NCBI RefSeq assembly: GCF_005239225.2 | Contig: NC_133292.1 | Coordinates: forward strand, 12,425,965 to 12,489,964 | Origin: Populus alba | Taxonomy: Eukaryota > Streptophyta > Magnoliopsida > Malpighiales > Salicaceae | Direction: 5' to 3' | DNA length: 64,000 nucleotides | Shown: in pieces, positions 23,886 through 32,506 of the stretch | How positions within the stretch are numbered: the stretch's first letter is position 1 | How the letters are laid out: every line of letters starts with the position of its first letter | Notes under the pieces: generated by a model | Seen by the model: the letters and a program-made list of their open reading frames with translations, nothing else | The model's database searches: none | What the model was told of the DNA's origin: nothing | Position numbers and translations under genes: made by a program

Positions 23886-26800
23886 GGAAAGGAGAGACCA
23901 ATTCTTCTACTTCATTTTCTGCATAAATCCTTCTCTTTCGAGTTTGTTATATCTAAACCAAAAAAAAAAACAAGCAGCTACATATGGCTGTGTTTTAATT
24001 CTTCTAGAATTCAACTAAATGAAACGTGCGTTTTCAATTCAATGTGTAGTCCCCTTTTTTTCACTTCTTCCTGCTCATATTGCTTCTTCTCCAGCCATCC
24101 CCTCCAGAGAATTAAGGACCTGTAACAACAATTCTAATTCCAGAAATGCTTGTGACGATATTCTCTCCCCTTGAAAATGTCCTTGTCCTCGAGGACAAAT
24201 TATGAGATTTGATGTAAAACAAAAGTGTCAGCTCCAAGCACCGATCCATATATCCAAGCATCTCTACGTCTTCATTCAAAAGATTCAAAGAAGTTGCCTT
24301 TGCTTTCAACACCTCAAGCCCCTTGAACATGTTGAAAAGATTTAGAGGTTCATTAGCAACACTGGTGCATTGAGGTCTACCCTTTCAACAGTATAAAGTA
24401 TCCCAATGTCTCCTCTGTAAGATCAGGACGAACCTAGAATCTTCAATCAGCTGCTGGGAATATTTTGATGCCGGGAAACGTTAAAATCCACGATATGCGA
24501 GTCATAAGGCAAGGGAGCAGCTAAAGGTGAGAAGGATCTTGAAGGTGATGGCACAGATAACTCCTGGGGATTCTTCGCGACAAATGCATGCAATGGATAA
24601 TTCAAGTGAGCACCAACACAGTGAAAGAGAAGAGAAGGGCTGAGGGAAGGAGGATTAGAAACAGGATCTGAAGTACTGGTAGAAATGATAGACTCAAAAA
24701 GATTGTGAGAGATCACATGCGTTGGACGATTATCCATCCCTCTTTGCCCAAGACTACGTCCATCGTCTTTTAGCAAACGGCGGGCAAGCATAATCTCCAA
24801 CCATCCATCTGTAAGGCTGGCCGCACCCGGTGACTGTCTAGAATGGATAGAAAACCTCTTACCATTGGATTCTAGCTTGAATGCTAGAGAAGGCATAATG
24901 TAGTAATTCCTCGTACTAGCTCCATTGTAAATTCGAGTGCTATGGGAGATGGGAGGTTTTCTCCCAAGTCGTTTTAGGATACGAGTACACTTCCTGCACC
25001 ATTAGACCCTCAGATAACACTATGTGCCCACCAGCCTCAATGATAGGCTGAGCATCTTCATTGGGTTTGAATAGGTAGGCCCCACTTCCATAATTAGAGC
25101 ACATTAATTTCTGTTTCTTCACCTACAGCATTCATGGAACCATCTGTATTAGTAACTTTCTGCAACAAACCGTGCTTGACATCAAAGATGAGAGTTTAAT
25201 GTTGATTCTGAATTTCAGCCACACCACCTTCTATTATGGAGCAAGCATATGCAGCAGGGCAAGAAACTGAATTGGACATCGAGAAGTATTTTAGTTTTGT
25301 TGGTTTCGCCTTTTCACATCCCACAAAACCATTAGCAACATAATATGTTTGCAACCCCATGGCATGGACAGAAGCTTTCCAATGGAGACGATGCTTCCCA
25401 ATAAAAATCTTGTTTCTATCATGCTGCAATTCAGGGGAAACTTGGCTTGGGACAATAGTCCAGTTTGAATCCAGAACAGTAACATCATGCCTTTTAATAA
25501 TAACCATCACAACCTCTTCTCTAGTTTTCTCCAAGGGATTAAAAAGTGCAACAGATTGTGAAATTCCTTCGCGAGTATTGATTGCCTTAAGCACTGGTTG
25601 AGCGTCATATTTAGATCTCACCTGTTCTGACTCATACTGGAATGGACTATGATCAAACTTTTCATGGTGAATACCAATGAGTAATTCAATTGATTTGGAC
25701 ATAAAAATTTGCAAGACCTGCAAAGAAGTATGCATCCAAATCCTGTAGTCTCTAACAACATGATCCCTAGTTGTGCTAGCTACCCCATCATGATGTTGGA
25801 AAAGAGCTAAACTCCTCCTCGCAACAGTCATCTTGTAGGCAAACCCCGTGGCCAATTTTTAACATTGTGCTCTCTGTCAATAACCATACAACAAAGCCAT
25901 CACTATTTCTGTAGCACAAAATGTTTGCTCCGGTACCCGATCAACAGCCTTAAACTAAGGCCTTGAGATGCAATAAGCCAATAACCACTCCAATAGTCCA
26001 GTTGCCTATCAGAATAAGTAAAGAAGTCACCCGATAGAGATGGAAAACCCTCAATCTGTCTAGAGCCAACCTCAGTAGCAGGCAGAAGATGAGAATCAGC
26101 AACCAGCTCCTCCCTACTATCTACTGTGTTTTCCAATATCATTCCATGCCCACCAGCAAGTTTCACTGCCGCTCCTCTCCCCACTTTTGCATTCCCTCTG
26201 TGATTGTATACCACAATCTTCCCCTGGATTTTTGATGGGCTTATACTCCCCATATAGCAATGTTTATTCCCAACATCATCATCATCATACACCAAAGGAA
26301 GCCTGGAATCAACATGTGGATCACCAGAGTATAGCGAAACCCCGTTGAAAATCCATCCATTGCCCAAGGCTACATTGGCTGGAAAAACTCTATCAATTAT
26401 TGAAGCACCTACAGTAAGAATCCCTGGAGCAATATTGGCAGCAATATATGGATCTGGTCCTGTGTTCCCAGCAGAGCAAGACACAACAATTGCATGTAGT
26501 GATGCACTAAACGTCCCCCATGGTAGTCGAATCATGGTCATATTGAGGAGAATGTCTCGTAGCACCAACAGAGCAAGACACAACAATTCCATGTAGTGAT
26601 GCACTAAACGCCCCCCATGGTAGTCGAATCATGGTCATATTGAGGAGAATGACTCGTAGCACCAACAGATAAAGAAGTCACATGGGCTCCTTATTTGCCT
26701 GAGTTGTGAGGAATATGCGTGCAGCTGCAGTAACAGTATGTGATGGTGGCAAGTACTGTTCAACAGAGGTTGTTGTTTGGGTGCCAAACAGGCCATCAAG

Positions 26801-29247
26801 GGGTGGATGACGAAGCCCACATTTGGGATTCAAGCAATTGCCATTCAACCAGAAATAGCAATCCCTAGGATTAACCCTGACATCCTCATTGTGCCGATAC
26901 TCACACTCACTTCCCTTATAGGAATGGTGATCTCCTTCACGGGTCCAGCATGTTTTTGGAGTAGGGTCCTCGTTTAGCTAGTTGTAACCTTTGCAGAATC
27001 AAGCCTTGTTGAAATGAGAGTACACTAATGAGGTCCTTCAATTCCCCAAATCTAGCTTCATGACTAGCTTGCATACTTTCCAGTTTCTGTCCATGTACCT
27101 CCAGTAGCTTCATCACTTGCTCATGTTCCTATGTTTGTTTCCCGTTAACAGCATCCAGTGAGTCTTCCAACCTTCTAAGATCTTGGGATCTTATATCAAG
27201 TGCCATACCTTGAGTCTGAAGATCTGAGGCTCTGATACCACTTGTTGCATGCTGAATTTGGATTTGTCATACTGATATTTCTTCCAAGTATTTTGGTGAG
27301 CTTTGGGAGCTCACTGTTAAGTCCAGCAATGGATGGTATGGTTTAGCATCCATAGAAGAAGAAGAAGACGAGAGAGAGAGAGAGAGGGAGAGAGACCTAT
27401 TCTGTTATTTCATTTTCTGCATAAATCCTTCTCTTTCGAGGTTGTTACAAATACACAAAAAAAAACAATAACAACCAGCTACACGTGGCTGTATTTTAAT
27501 TCTTCTGGAATTCAACTAAATAAAACGTGCATTTTTAATTCAAATGTGTAGTCCCCTTTTTTTCTGACTTCTTCCTGCTCAAATTGCTTCTTCTCCAGCC
27601 ATCCCCTCTTTAGAATTAAGGACCTGTAACAACAATTCTAATTCCTGAAATGCTTGTGACAGATTAACTCCCATGATAGATGAACAAGTGAATGAAAGAA
27701 GTTAGATTATCAAGAGCAATTTGGGTTGTCATTAATGCATTTAACAATTTTCTCAACCAAAATCATTTAAATTATACTGCCAGTTACTGATTTATGATAG
27801 CAGTTTTGTATCCAATGACAGCCTAGCTGGTGAAGTATAAGCTTAATTCCTTTAAAAAATAAGTCTAGATGTTCTGTTCTTGCTGGCTCGATAGGAATCT
27901 TCAAATGGTGTTTGGTTCAATGTTAATCATAAGCGATTTAGAGCAAAAACAAAATTTTATTGAAGAGTTATGGATAGCAAATGTATAATTTTTCACGGGT
28001 TTGGAATTTTGAGGATTCTTTTCTTGTTTTTCCCGCATTTTGTGATACATTTATTTTGTCCAGGTTAACAATGCTGGAGCTTCTGGAGTGGTAGTTGATG
28101 AGGAACGCTTGAGGGCCATGAATATAGATCCTGAAACTTGGGTGAGTTAACCTTATTCTAAAACATGAAAGCTTTGCCAGTGAATCCCAACCAGAAAAAA
28201 CACAACCTTATAACAACTGTTTCTCCATGCAGCTTTCAGGCAGGGCAACCAACATGGTTCAACAAGTGATTAAGACATCTTATGAGACAGCAGTAGAATG
28301 CTTAAACACTAATTTCTACGGTGTCCAGAGATTAACAGAAGCTCTCCTCCCGCTTCTGCAGCTATCCCCTTCAGGGGCCAGGATAGTTAATGTATCATCT
28401 CTCAGGGGTGAGCTATGGGTAAGTGCAGCCCACATTCATCATTTTTTTCGTTTCTTCTTTGATGGAGAATCAACAGCCAGCATCATACTTTCGCATATAG
28501 TTATTGTTGCTGAAATGTTCATTGTGGAGTCATGTATGCATAAACCTGTTTGCATTGCTGCTAACAAATAAGCTAAAACCTGGCCTCTTTGTCTCTCTAA
28601 GGACCCTGTACTTGCAGAATGGTTACCTTGCAAAAAAATTGATGTTTATATGCCTCGCATTAGTAGCATGTATATTCCGAGTATAACGACCATCTGTGTA
28701 TATGGAGTCCGACTCCTGCAAACTGCTTCCAAACTGAAAGTGGTGAAAGAAGCCACCTCTGCACTTCATAGAACATAGAATTTGAACAACTTCAACATTT
28801 TGCTTGATGTTTCACTCTAAACAATGCATTATGTGCACCTGTCTCGATTAATGCAATCATTACTTGCAGAGAATTCGAGGAGATGATCTAAGAAACAAGC
28901 TTGGGGATTCGGAGACGCTGAATGAACAGAAACTGGATTCAATATTGAAGAGATTCTTGAAAGATTTGAAAGAGAATACACTTGAAGCTGGTGGATGGTC
29001 ATTGATGCTGCCAGCTTATAGCATCTCCAAGGCCACCCTTAATGCATACACTAGAGTCCTTGCCAAAAGGCATCCTAACATGCTCATCAATTGCGTTCAT
29101 CCTGGCTATGTCAATACAGATATAAACTGGCACACAGGACCAATGCCGGTTGAAGAGGGAGCTCGAGGTCCTGTCAAATGTGCCCTTTTACCTGATGGAG
29201 GACCTACTGGCTGCTATTTTGATCAAACTGAAGTCGCCAGCTTTTGA
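23136..29247 (+). CDS. Short-chain dehydrogenase/reductase (neomenthol dehydrogenase/salutaridine reductase-like)
   Basis: Five exons, 23136-23170, 23275-23518, 28064-28141, 28233-28418 and 28870-29247, join in phase with GT-AG borders to give 306 residues, the usual length for this monomeric SDR group. The NADP-binding motif TGANKGIG is at 17-24, NNAG at 95-98, the catalytic serine pair in NVSS at 174-175 and YSISK at 231-235. The C-terminus (LPDGGPTGCYF) matches the family. These enzymes reduce or oxidise small ketones and alcohols in terpenoid, alkaloid or aldehyde detoxification pathways in the cytosol, and the substrate cannot be read from sequence. Intron 2 is 4545 bp because an LTR retrotransposon inserted there in the opposite orientation. 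All catalytic residues and splice sites look intact, so the gene is probably functional if the long intron is spliced. Confidence 0.88.
23704..23708. repeat. Target-site duplication, left copy
   Basis: GATTA immediately precedes the left LTR; the identical GATTA follows the right LTR at 27662-27666. A 5-bp duplication is normal for LTR retrotransposons. Confidence 0.85.
23709..24157 (-). repeat. 3' LTR of the gene-capturing retrotransposon
   Basis: About 449 bp, alignable along its full length with 27243-27661. It begins on the plus strand with TGTTGC and ends TGTGACG, where the partner has TGTGACA. It is longer than its partner mainly through GAA and GA microsatellite expansion at about 23820-23880. 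By eye it differs from the other LTR at roughly two dozen positions. Confidence 0.88.
24158..24172 (-). other. Polypurine tract of the retrotransposon
   Basis: Read on the minus strand this is AAGGGGAGAGAATAT, immediately upstream of the 3' LTR, where second-strand synthesis would be primed. Confidence 0.65.
24200..26052 (-). pseudogene. Captured Golgi alpha-mannosidase II fragment (GH38, C-terminal half)
   Basis: Several minus-strand frames in series match plant Golgi alpha-mannosidase II, which trims mannose from N-glycans. The order is SGDFFTYSDRQLDYWSGYW, ALFQHHDGVASTTRDHV, EVVMVIIKRHDVTVLDSNW, GLQTYYVANGFVGCE, GSGAYLFKPNEDAQPII, GWLEIMLARRLLKDDGRSLG, GAHLNYPLHAFVAKNPQ and finally KATSLNLLNEDVEMLGY near the C-terminus. 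Stops and frameshifts lie between blocks (for example after IQNQH and around 25100). The segment between YSYPKTTWEK and NYYIMPSLAF is shortened by an internal deletion. The N-terminal half with the nucleophile region is absent. It abuts the subtilase fragment at about 26052, so it was not acquired here as a separate gene. Confidence 0.82.
26053..26688 (-). pseudogene. Captured subtilase fragment (SBT1.4-like)
   Basis: The minus strand encodes SLSVGATSHSPQYDHDST, then VVSCSAGNTGPDPYIAANIA, GILTVGASIIDRVFPANVAL, KIQGKIVVYNHRGNAKVGRG and KLAGGHGMILENT. This is the part of a plant subtilisin-like protease that contains the oxyanion-hole region and the start of the PA domain. The catalytic Asp, His and Ser regions are all missing. 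A 97-bp tandem duplication (26473-26569 and 26570-26666) breaks the frame. The piece joins the mannosidase fragment without a gap. Confidence 0.82.
26473..26666. repeat. 97-bp tandem duplication within the captured subtilase
   Basis: The unit beginning 'agagcaagacacaacaatt' at 26473 recurs at 26570, with only a few differences along 97 bp. The near identity shows it is younger than the capture event. Confidence 0.85.
26689..26965 (-). pseudogene. Captured CCCH zinc-finger protein fragment
   Basis: A minus-strand frame reads ECEYRHNEDVRVNPRDCYFW, then LNGNCLNPKCGLRHPPLDGL and FGTQ, ending about 30 residues later at a stop. This is the N-terminal tandem CCCH zinc-finger region of a plant RNA-binding family (AtC3H17/At2g02160-like). 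Cysteines and histidines of the second finger (C-x7-C-x4-C-x3-H type) are retained. The first finger is truncated at the 5' side, and the rest of the protein is missing. Confidence 0.75.
26985..27206 (-). pseudogene. Gag N-terminal remnant of the retrotransposon
   Basis: Starting at an ATG just inside the primer site, the minus strand reads MALDIRSQDLRRLEDSLDAV, reaches a stop codon, then continues with VMKLLEVHGQKLESMQASHE and LISVLSFQQGLILQRLQL. The heptad-like hydrophobic spacing resembles the coiled-coil start of plant gypsy gag proteins. It ends where the CCCH fragment begins. The in-frame stop makes it non-functional. Confidence 0.55.
27229..27240 (-). other. Primer-binding site (initiator tRNA-Met type)
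   Basis: On the minus strand this reads TGGTATCAGAGC, the usual plant retrotransposon sequence complementary to the 3' end of initiator tRNA-Met. It lies two bases inside the 5' LTR and fixes the orientation of the element. Confidence 0.85.
27243..27661 (-). repeat. 5' LTR of the gene-capturing retrotransposon
   Basis: About 419 bp, bounded on the plus strand by TGTTGC and TGTGACA, giving the canonical TG...CA ends on the minus strand. It contains shorter GAA and GA runs than its partner. GATTA follows immediately at 27662. Confidence 0.88.
27662..27666. repeat. Target-site duplication, right copy
   Basis: GATTA, identical to 23704-23708 on the other side of the element. Confidence 0.85.
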
Positions 29248-29537
29248 TCCAGCTCTTTCTACTCAGACGCTGTTGGATTTCGTTGATGCTATGAAAAGAC
29301 TACCCTTTTTTTTTTATGATGATGAAAAGACCACCAAGTTAATAATCCTTCATGATATGCTTTTTGGTTCATTCATTTCATAACATGCTTACAAATTAAA
29401 ATATAATCTTTCACACAAGATATGATGCGATTAATTTGAGGGCATTTATTTGCCACCTGCTATAAAGAAAATGCCGACGCAAAATATCGCAGGTAAAAAC
29501 CCTTAATCTGTATACGGACTTTTACCATTCAAATTAC

Positions 29538-30834
29538 AGATTTTTAGCAACTTTAACAACTTCACTCAATGGCTTTCCATCTTCAACCTCACTCGTAACA
29601 TTTCCCAACGTACCTGTTACAAGAGTTAACATGAAGCATATAAAAGAACCAATAAACATATGCAAATACAATCATAATGAAATGCATGATCTAACAGATG
29701 CATAACCTAACAGGTTAAGCATTGGATCACGGCCTTGTTAAATAGGTACCGCTCAAACTCCCAATTATACGATGGACAGGGTCTCCTGATCAAAGTCTAT
29801 GATTTGAGGAGCTATGACAGGAAGGCGAGCACCAACCTCTCAAGAATAGCTTCGAGTCAATTCGATTCTGCAGGCTAGAAAGGACCCATAGTTGTAGGTG
29901 AGAAATGAGTCGGAGGTATATGTAAGTCAATGTTACTGGCTCCGAGTGTAGAGAGTCTAATAAGTTCTCTTCTGTCCGCGGGCATAATTGTTTTTTTTCT
30001 CGTAAGTCGGGAATAAAGACAGTCTATAAATGTTCTTTACCCTGAGGAGTCCATGTTTAGGAACCTTTCTACGGTAAAGAAACTCCAGTCTAGCTGGACT
30101 TTCTTTATCTTGCACTAATCCCCATTCCAAGAAAGGCCATGATCACTTAGGCATTTCAAAAAAAGCCATGAGTAACTCTATGCTTCATACGGCCACTCAT
30201 CGACCAAAGCATGGAAGTGAAGCTTCGAACTAGGGTTTCTACTTTGATCGATCAATCTCTGACTTTGTCTTTCGCATACATTTCCTCAATCTCACTAAGA
30301 AAAGGCATGCATCAACAGCATTCAATAAGGCGGCTTGAGAATGCTTTGAGATTTCTCAGATATTCTCCAGTCGTCTATGGTCCACCCTCGCCACCATCAA
30401 TCCAAAGATACATTACAGCGGCACCAACCCAGATCACTTAGAGTTGAAAGTGATGAACCACTCGACTTAACTCAGCAAACTTCGGAAAAAGCTTGATCAT
30501 TTAACTCTCTTGTAATCACATCAGGTGCAGCAACTAACGATTTACTGTCACAAACTCCAACTACTCTCAAGTAAACTCCCTGCCAATGCCAGCCCCAAAA
30601 CACAAAGGTTTCAACTTTCTCAAATGAAAACGTACAAAGTCGACTTCGAATGCACATTCCCACTGTTACACAGAAACCCATTTTAATGGTATTGGGCTAA
30701 AAATGGAAGAGAGTGATTAGAAAGGAAAAAAAGGGAACTTGTTGGACATGAAGGGATCGACAGGAGACAATGTGTTGGAGGAGTTGGCGACCAACGCCTC
30801 CACAGACCATCAAAAGCAGAGTTATATTCTTCAT
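29538..30834 (-). pseudogene. Homoserine dehydrogenase pseudogene, interrupted
   Basis: Monofunctional plant homoserine dehydrogenase reduces aspartate semialdehyde in Thr/Met synthesis. Exon 1 (30834-30739) starts with ATG and reads MKNITLLLMVCGGVGRQLLQ, with a Val in place of the first Gly of the usual MGCGGVG nucleotide-binding motif as I recall it. A donor (GTTCCC) and an acceptor (CAG at 30580-30582) flank an intron. Exon 2 (from 30579) reads GVYLRVVGVCDSKSLVAAPD and then meets a TGA at 30472-30474, followed by VKSSGSSLSTLSDLG. Homology ends near 30430. A later exon remains at 29613-29538 (GTLGNVTSEVEDGKPLSEVV) with a usable acceptor and donor. The catalytic middle is missing, replaced by unrelated DNA. 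The gene cannot make an enzyme. Its position matches At5g21060 relative to the hyccin and F-box genes. Confidence 0.8.
29700..30430. other. Foreign insert in the pseudogene, possibly organelle-derived (NUMT candidate)
   Basis: This block separates the two halves of the homoserine dehydrogenase pseudogene. It has more balanced base composition than local intergenic DNA, few homopolymer runs and no repeat signature. Its texture resembles plant mitochondrial intergenic DNA. I recognise no organellar gene in it; a 76-codon frame at 30211-30441 shows no family features. Boundaries are approximate. The origin is inference. Confidence 0.35.
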
Positions 30835-32506
30835 TCTATCTGTCTGTCTGTCTTCTTTGCTTCTTTTCTCTATGAATTTTCAGTTGTCAGTACAGTTTGT
30901 TGCAGTCTCTCGTCTCTTCGTGGTAGGGTTTTGGGTTTTTGGGCTGTATAAACAGGGGGGGCGGGGTGGGGTTCCACCCCTATTAGTCCCTGTACGTTTA
31001 CAAGATATTTAATTGCATCCCTGTACTAAAAAAAGGTTGTTTAAGTCCCTGAACGCTAGCTCTTTTTTTTTTTTTTTTTTCCATGTGTCTGCCCTCGATC
31101 CAACTCCAAATCTTGAACTCTTTTAAGAGAATAGCAGCTAAAATTTAATATATTTATGCCTTTGACCTCAAAAGGCCTTGGAATTTTGAGTCTTAGCTTT
31201 TACTGTATTTTCTTGTATTTAAAAAAATAAATAAATGATATTGAACATGATAAAAAAATGTGAATTTATCTCCATTAATCTCATTTTACTTCTAATAAAA
31301 TAAAATAAAAATGTAAAAACAAAGTATAAGTTCTTTGAAATAAAGTAAAGGTATGAATATCTAGATTATCAATAAAAAAAAATCTCGAGTAACTATATAT
31401 TTAGATTAAAATTTACTTTTAAAAATATTTTTTTATTTGAAAAAATATCAAATTAATATTTTTAAGGTTTTTGTGGTGCTTTTAATGTATTTATGTTAAA
31501 AATAAAAAAATATTTTCAATTAAAATATATTTTAAAAAAATATTATATACTACAACATCAAACATATTAAAAAAATAAACTACTCGAAACTTCTTTATAA
31601 TATGATAACTTATAAAAAAGTTACATCAACTTGATTATCTATAATTATCTTAAACCTATGAAATGGAATAACTAACTAGTAACATTGATTTACTAAAAAA
31701 ATGTAAAGATTTACTACAGGAATAGCTTTAAACTAAATGTACAAAAGTTTTAAATACAATAGCTTTATTGACAATAAATTAAACTTTGAAGGACTAGTTT
31801 GGAAATTATCCCCTGCCTGATTACCTAACGGACCACTCACAGTCCCACGCAAGGTTTTGTTGCGTATTGAACTAAATTCGACGGGCTTCTTTAGTAAATT
31901 TCTAAAAGAGTTTTAGGGTTTTCCACTTTTTAATTTCACTCTCCTTTTCCACTCTCCTCCTTCAATTAAAAAAAAATCAAAACTTTGATCAATCCCTAAT
32001 TACCAATCCTCTTTCTCTTTATCTGAATTCACTCAATTTTAATTACCAGGTACTCTCTCTCTATGTTATTATTTGTTAAACTTGATTCTGCAATTTACAG
32101 GGCTCTGGTTTTATTGTTCCTTGAAGTGAATTGAATTGAATTGACTTTAGTTGAATTGAGTTGAATTCTGTGCCGTTTTTGGTGTGTTTTTGTGTCGTTT
32201 CATGTTGGGTTTTGTTTGTATCAGCTGGTTAACCATGAAAGATAGTCTTTTTTTTTTTTGAGAGTTTTCGATAGCTATGCTGTTTAAGTTTTATTTCAGT
32301 GAAAAAAGAATGCTACTTTTTTGTTATTAATTTGTTTAGTTTTCTATTTTCTTTTAAATTTACGTCTCAGAGATATATTTTGGGGTGTTTGTTGGCCAAT
32401 TTTGTGCAGATTGTGTGGCCACCTTTTGCTTCAATAGAGAATTGAAATGCACGTGGAGTTAAGGAGTGTTTGTTAGGTTTAGCTTTGGAAACGGAGGGTT
32501 TTTGGT
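30835..32506. other. Intergenic region and FRS3-like promoter/leader
   Basis: About 30975-31820 carries 'ttagtccctgtacgtttac' at one side and 'gaaggactagtttggaaatt' at the other, wording typical of a common plant repeat, with an AT-rich interior and one family A-like piece (31405-31560). From about 31800 the sequence becomes less AT-rich and is the likely promoter. A leader intron is plausible from 32050 (ccag/gtactc) to 32409 (gtgcag). No other gene is seen. Confidence 0.45.
32050..32409 (+). other. Probable 5' leader intron of the FRS3-like gene
   Basis: A donor ccag/gtactc at 32050 and an acceptor ttgtgcag ending at 32409 enclose a T-rich 360-bp segment upstream of the start codon. The region before it resembles a pyrimidine-rich leader. 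No transcript evidence is available. Confidence 0.4.

Larger units (their letters stand above)
23709..27661 (-). mobile_element. Non-autonomous gypsy-type LTR retrotransposon carrying host-gene fragments
   Basis: The element is 3953 bp and lies on the minus strand inside the dehydrogenase intron. It has two LTRs, a 5-bp target duplication, a primer-binding site (27229-27240) and a polypurine tract (24158-24172). In element order it holds the 5' LTR, primer site, a gag-like N-terminus, a CCCH zinc-finger fragment, a subtilase fragment, the C-terminal half of Golgi alpha-mannosidase II, a short LSSRTRTFSRGE tail like the end of gypsy polyproteins, polypurine tract and 3' LTR. No protease, reverse transcriptase, RNase H or integrase motif is visible, so it must have moved with enzymes from another element. 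The captured pieces are joined without visible introns, suggesting an RNA template. All contain stops or frameshifts. The composition resembles gene-transducing elements such as maize Bs1. Confidence 0.88.

Noticed and set aside
25196..25855. 219-codon minus-strand frame as an independent gene
   Set aside because: It is the middle of an alpha-mannosidase II fragment that continues with stops and frameshifts on both sides, inside an LTR element.
25903..26604. 233-codon frame as a subtilase gene
   Set aside because: It fuses a truncated subtilase piece with the start of the mannosidase piece and lacks all three catalytic regions.
30739..31012. Plus-strand frames at the start of the homoserine dehydrogenase pseudogene
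   Set aside because: They run antisense to exon 1 of the pseudogene; the minus strand explains the sequence.
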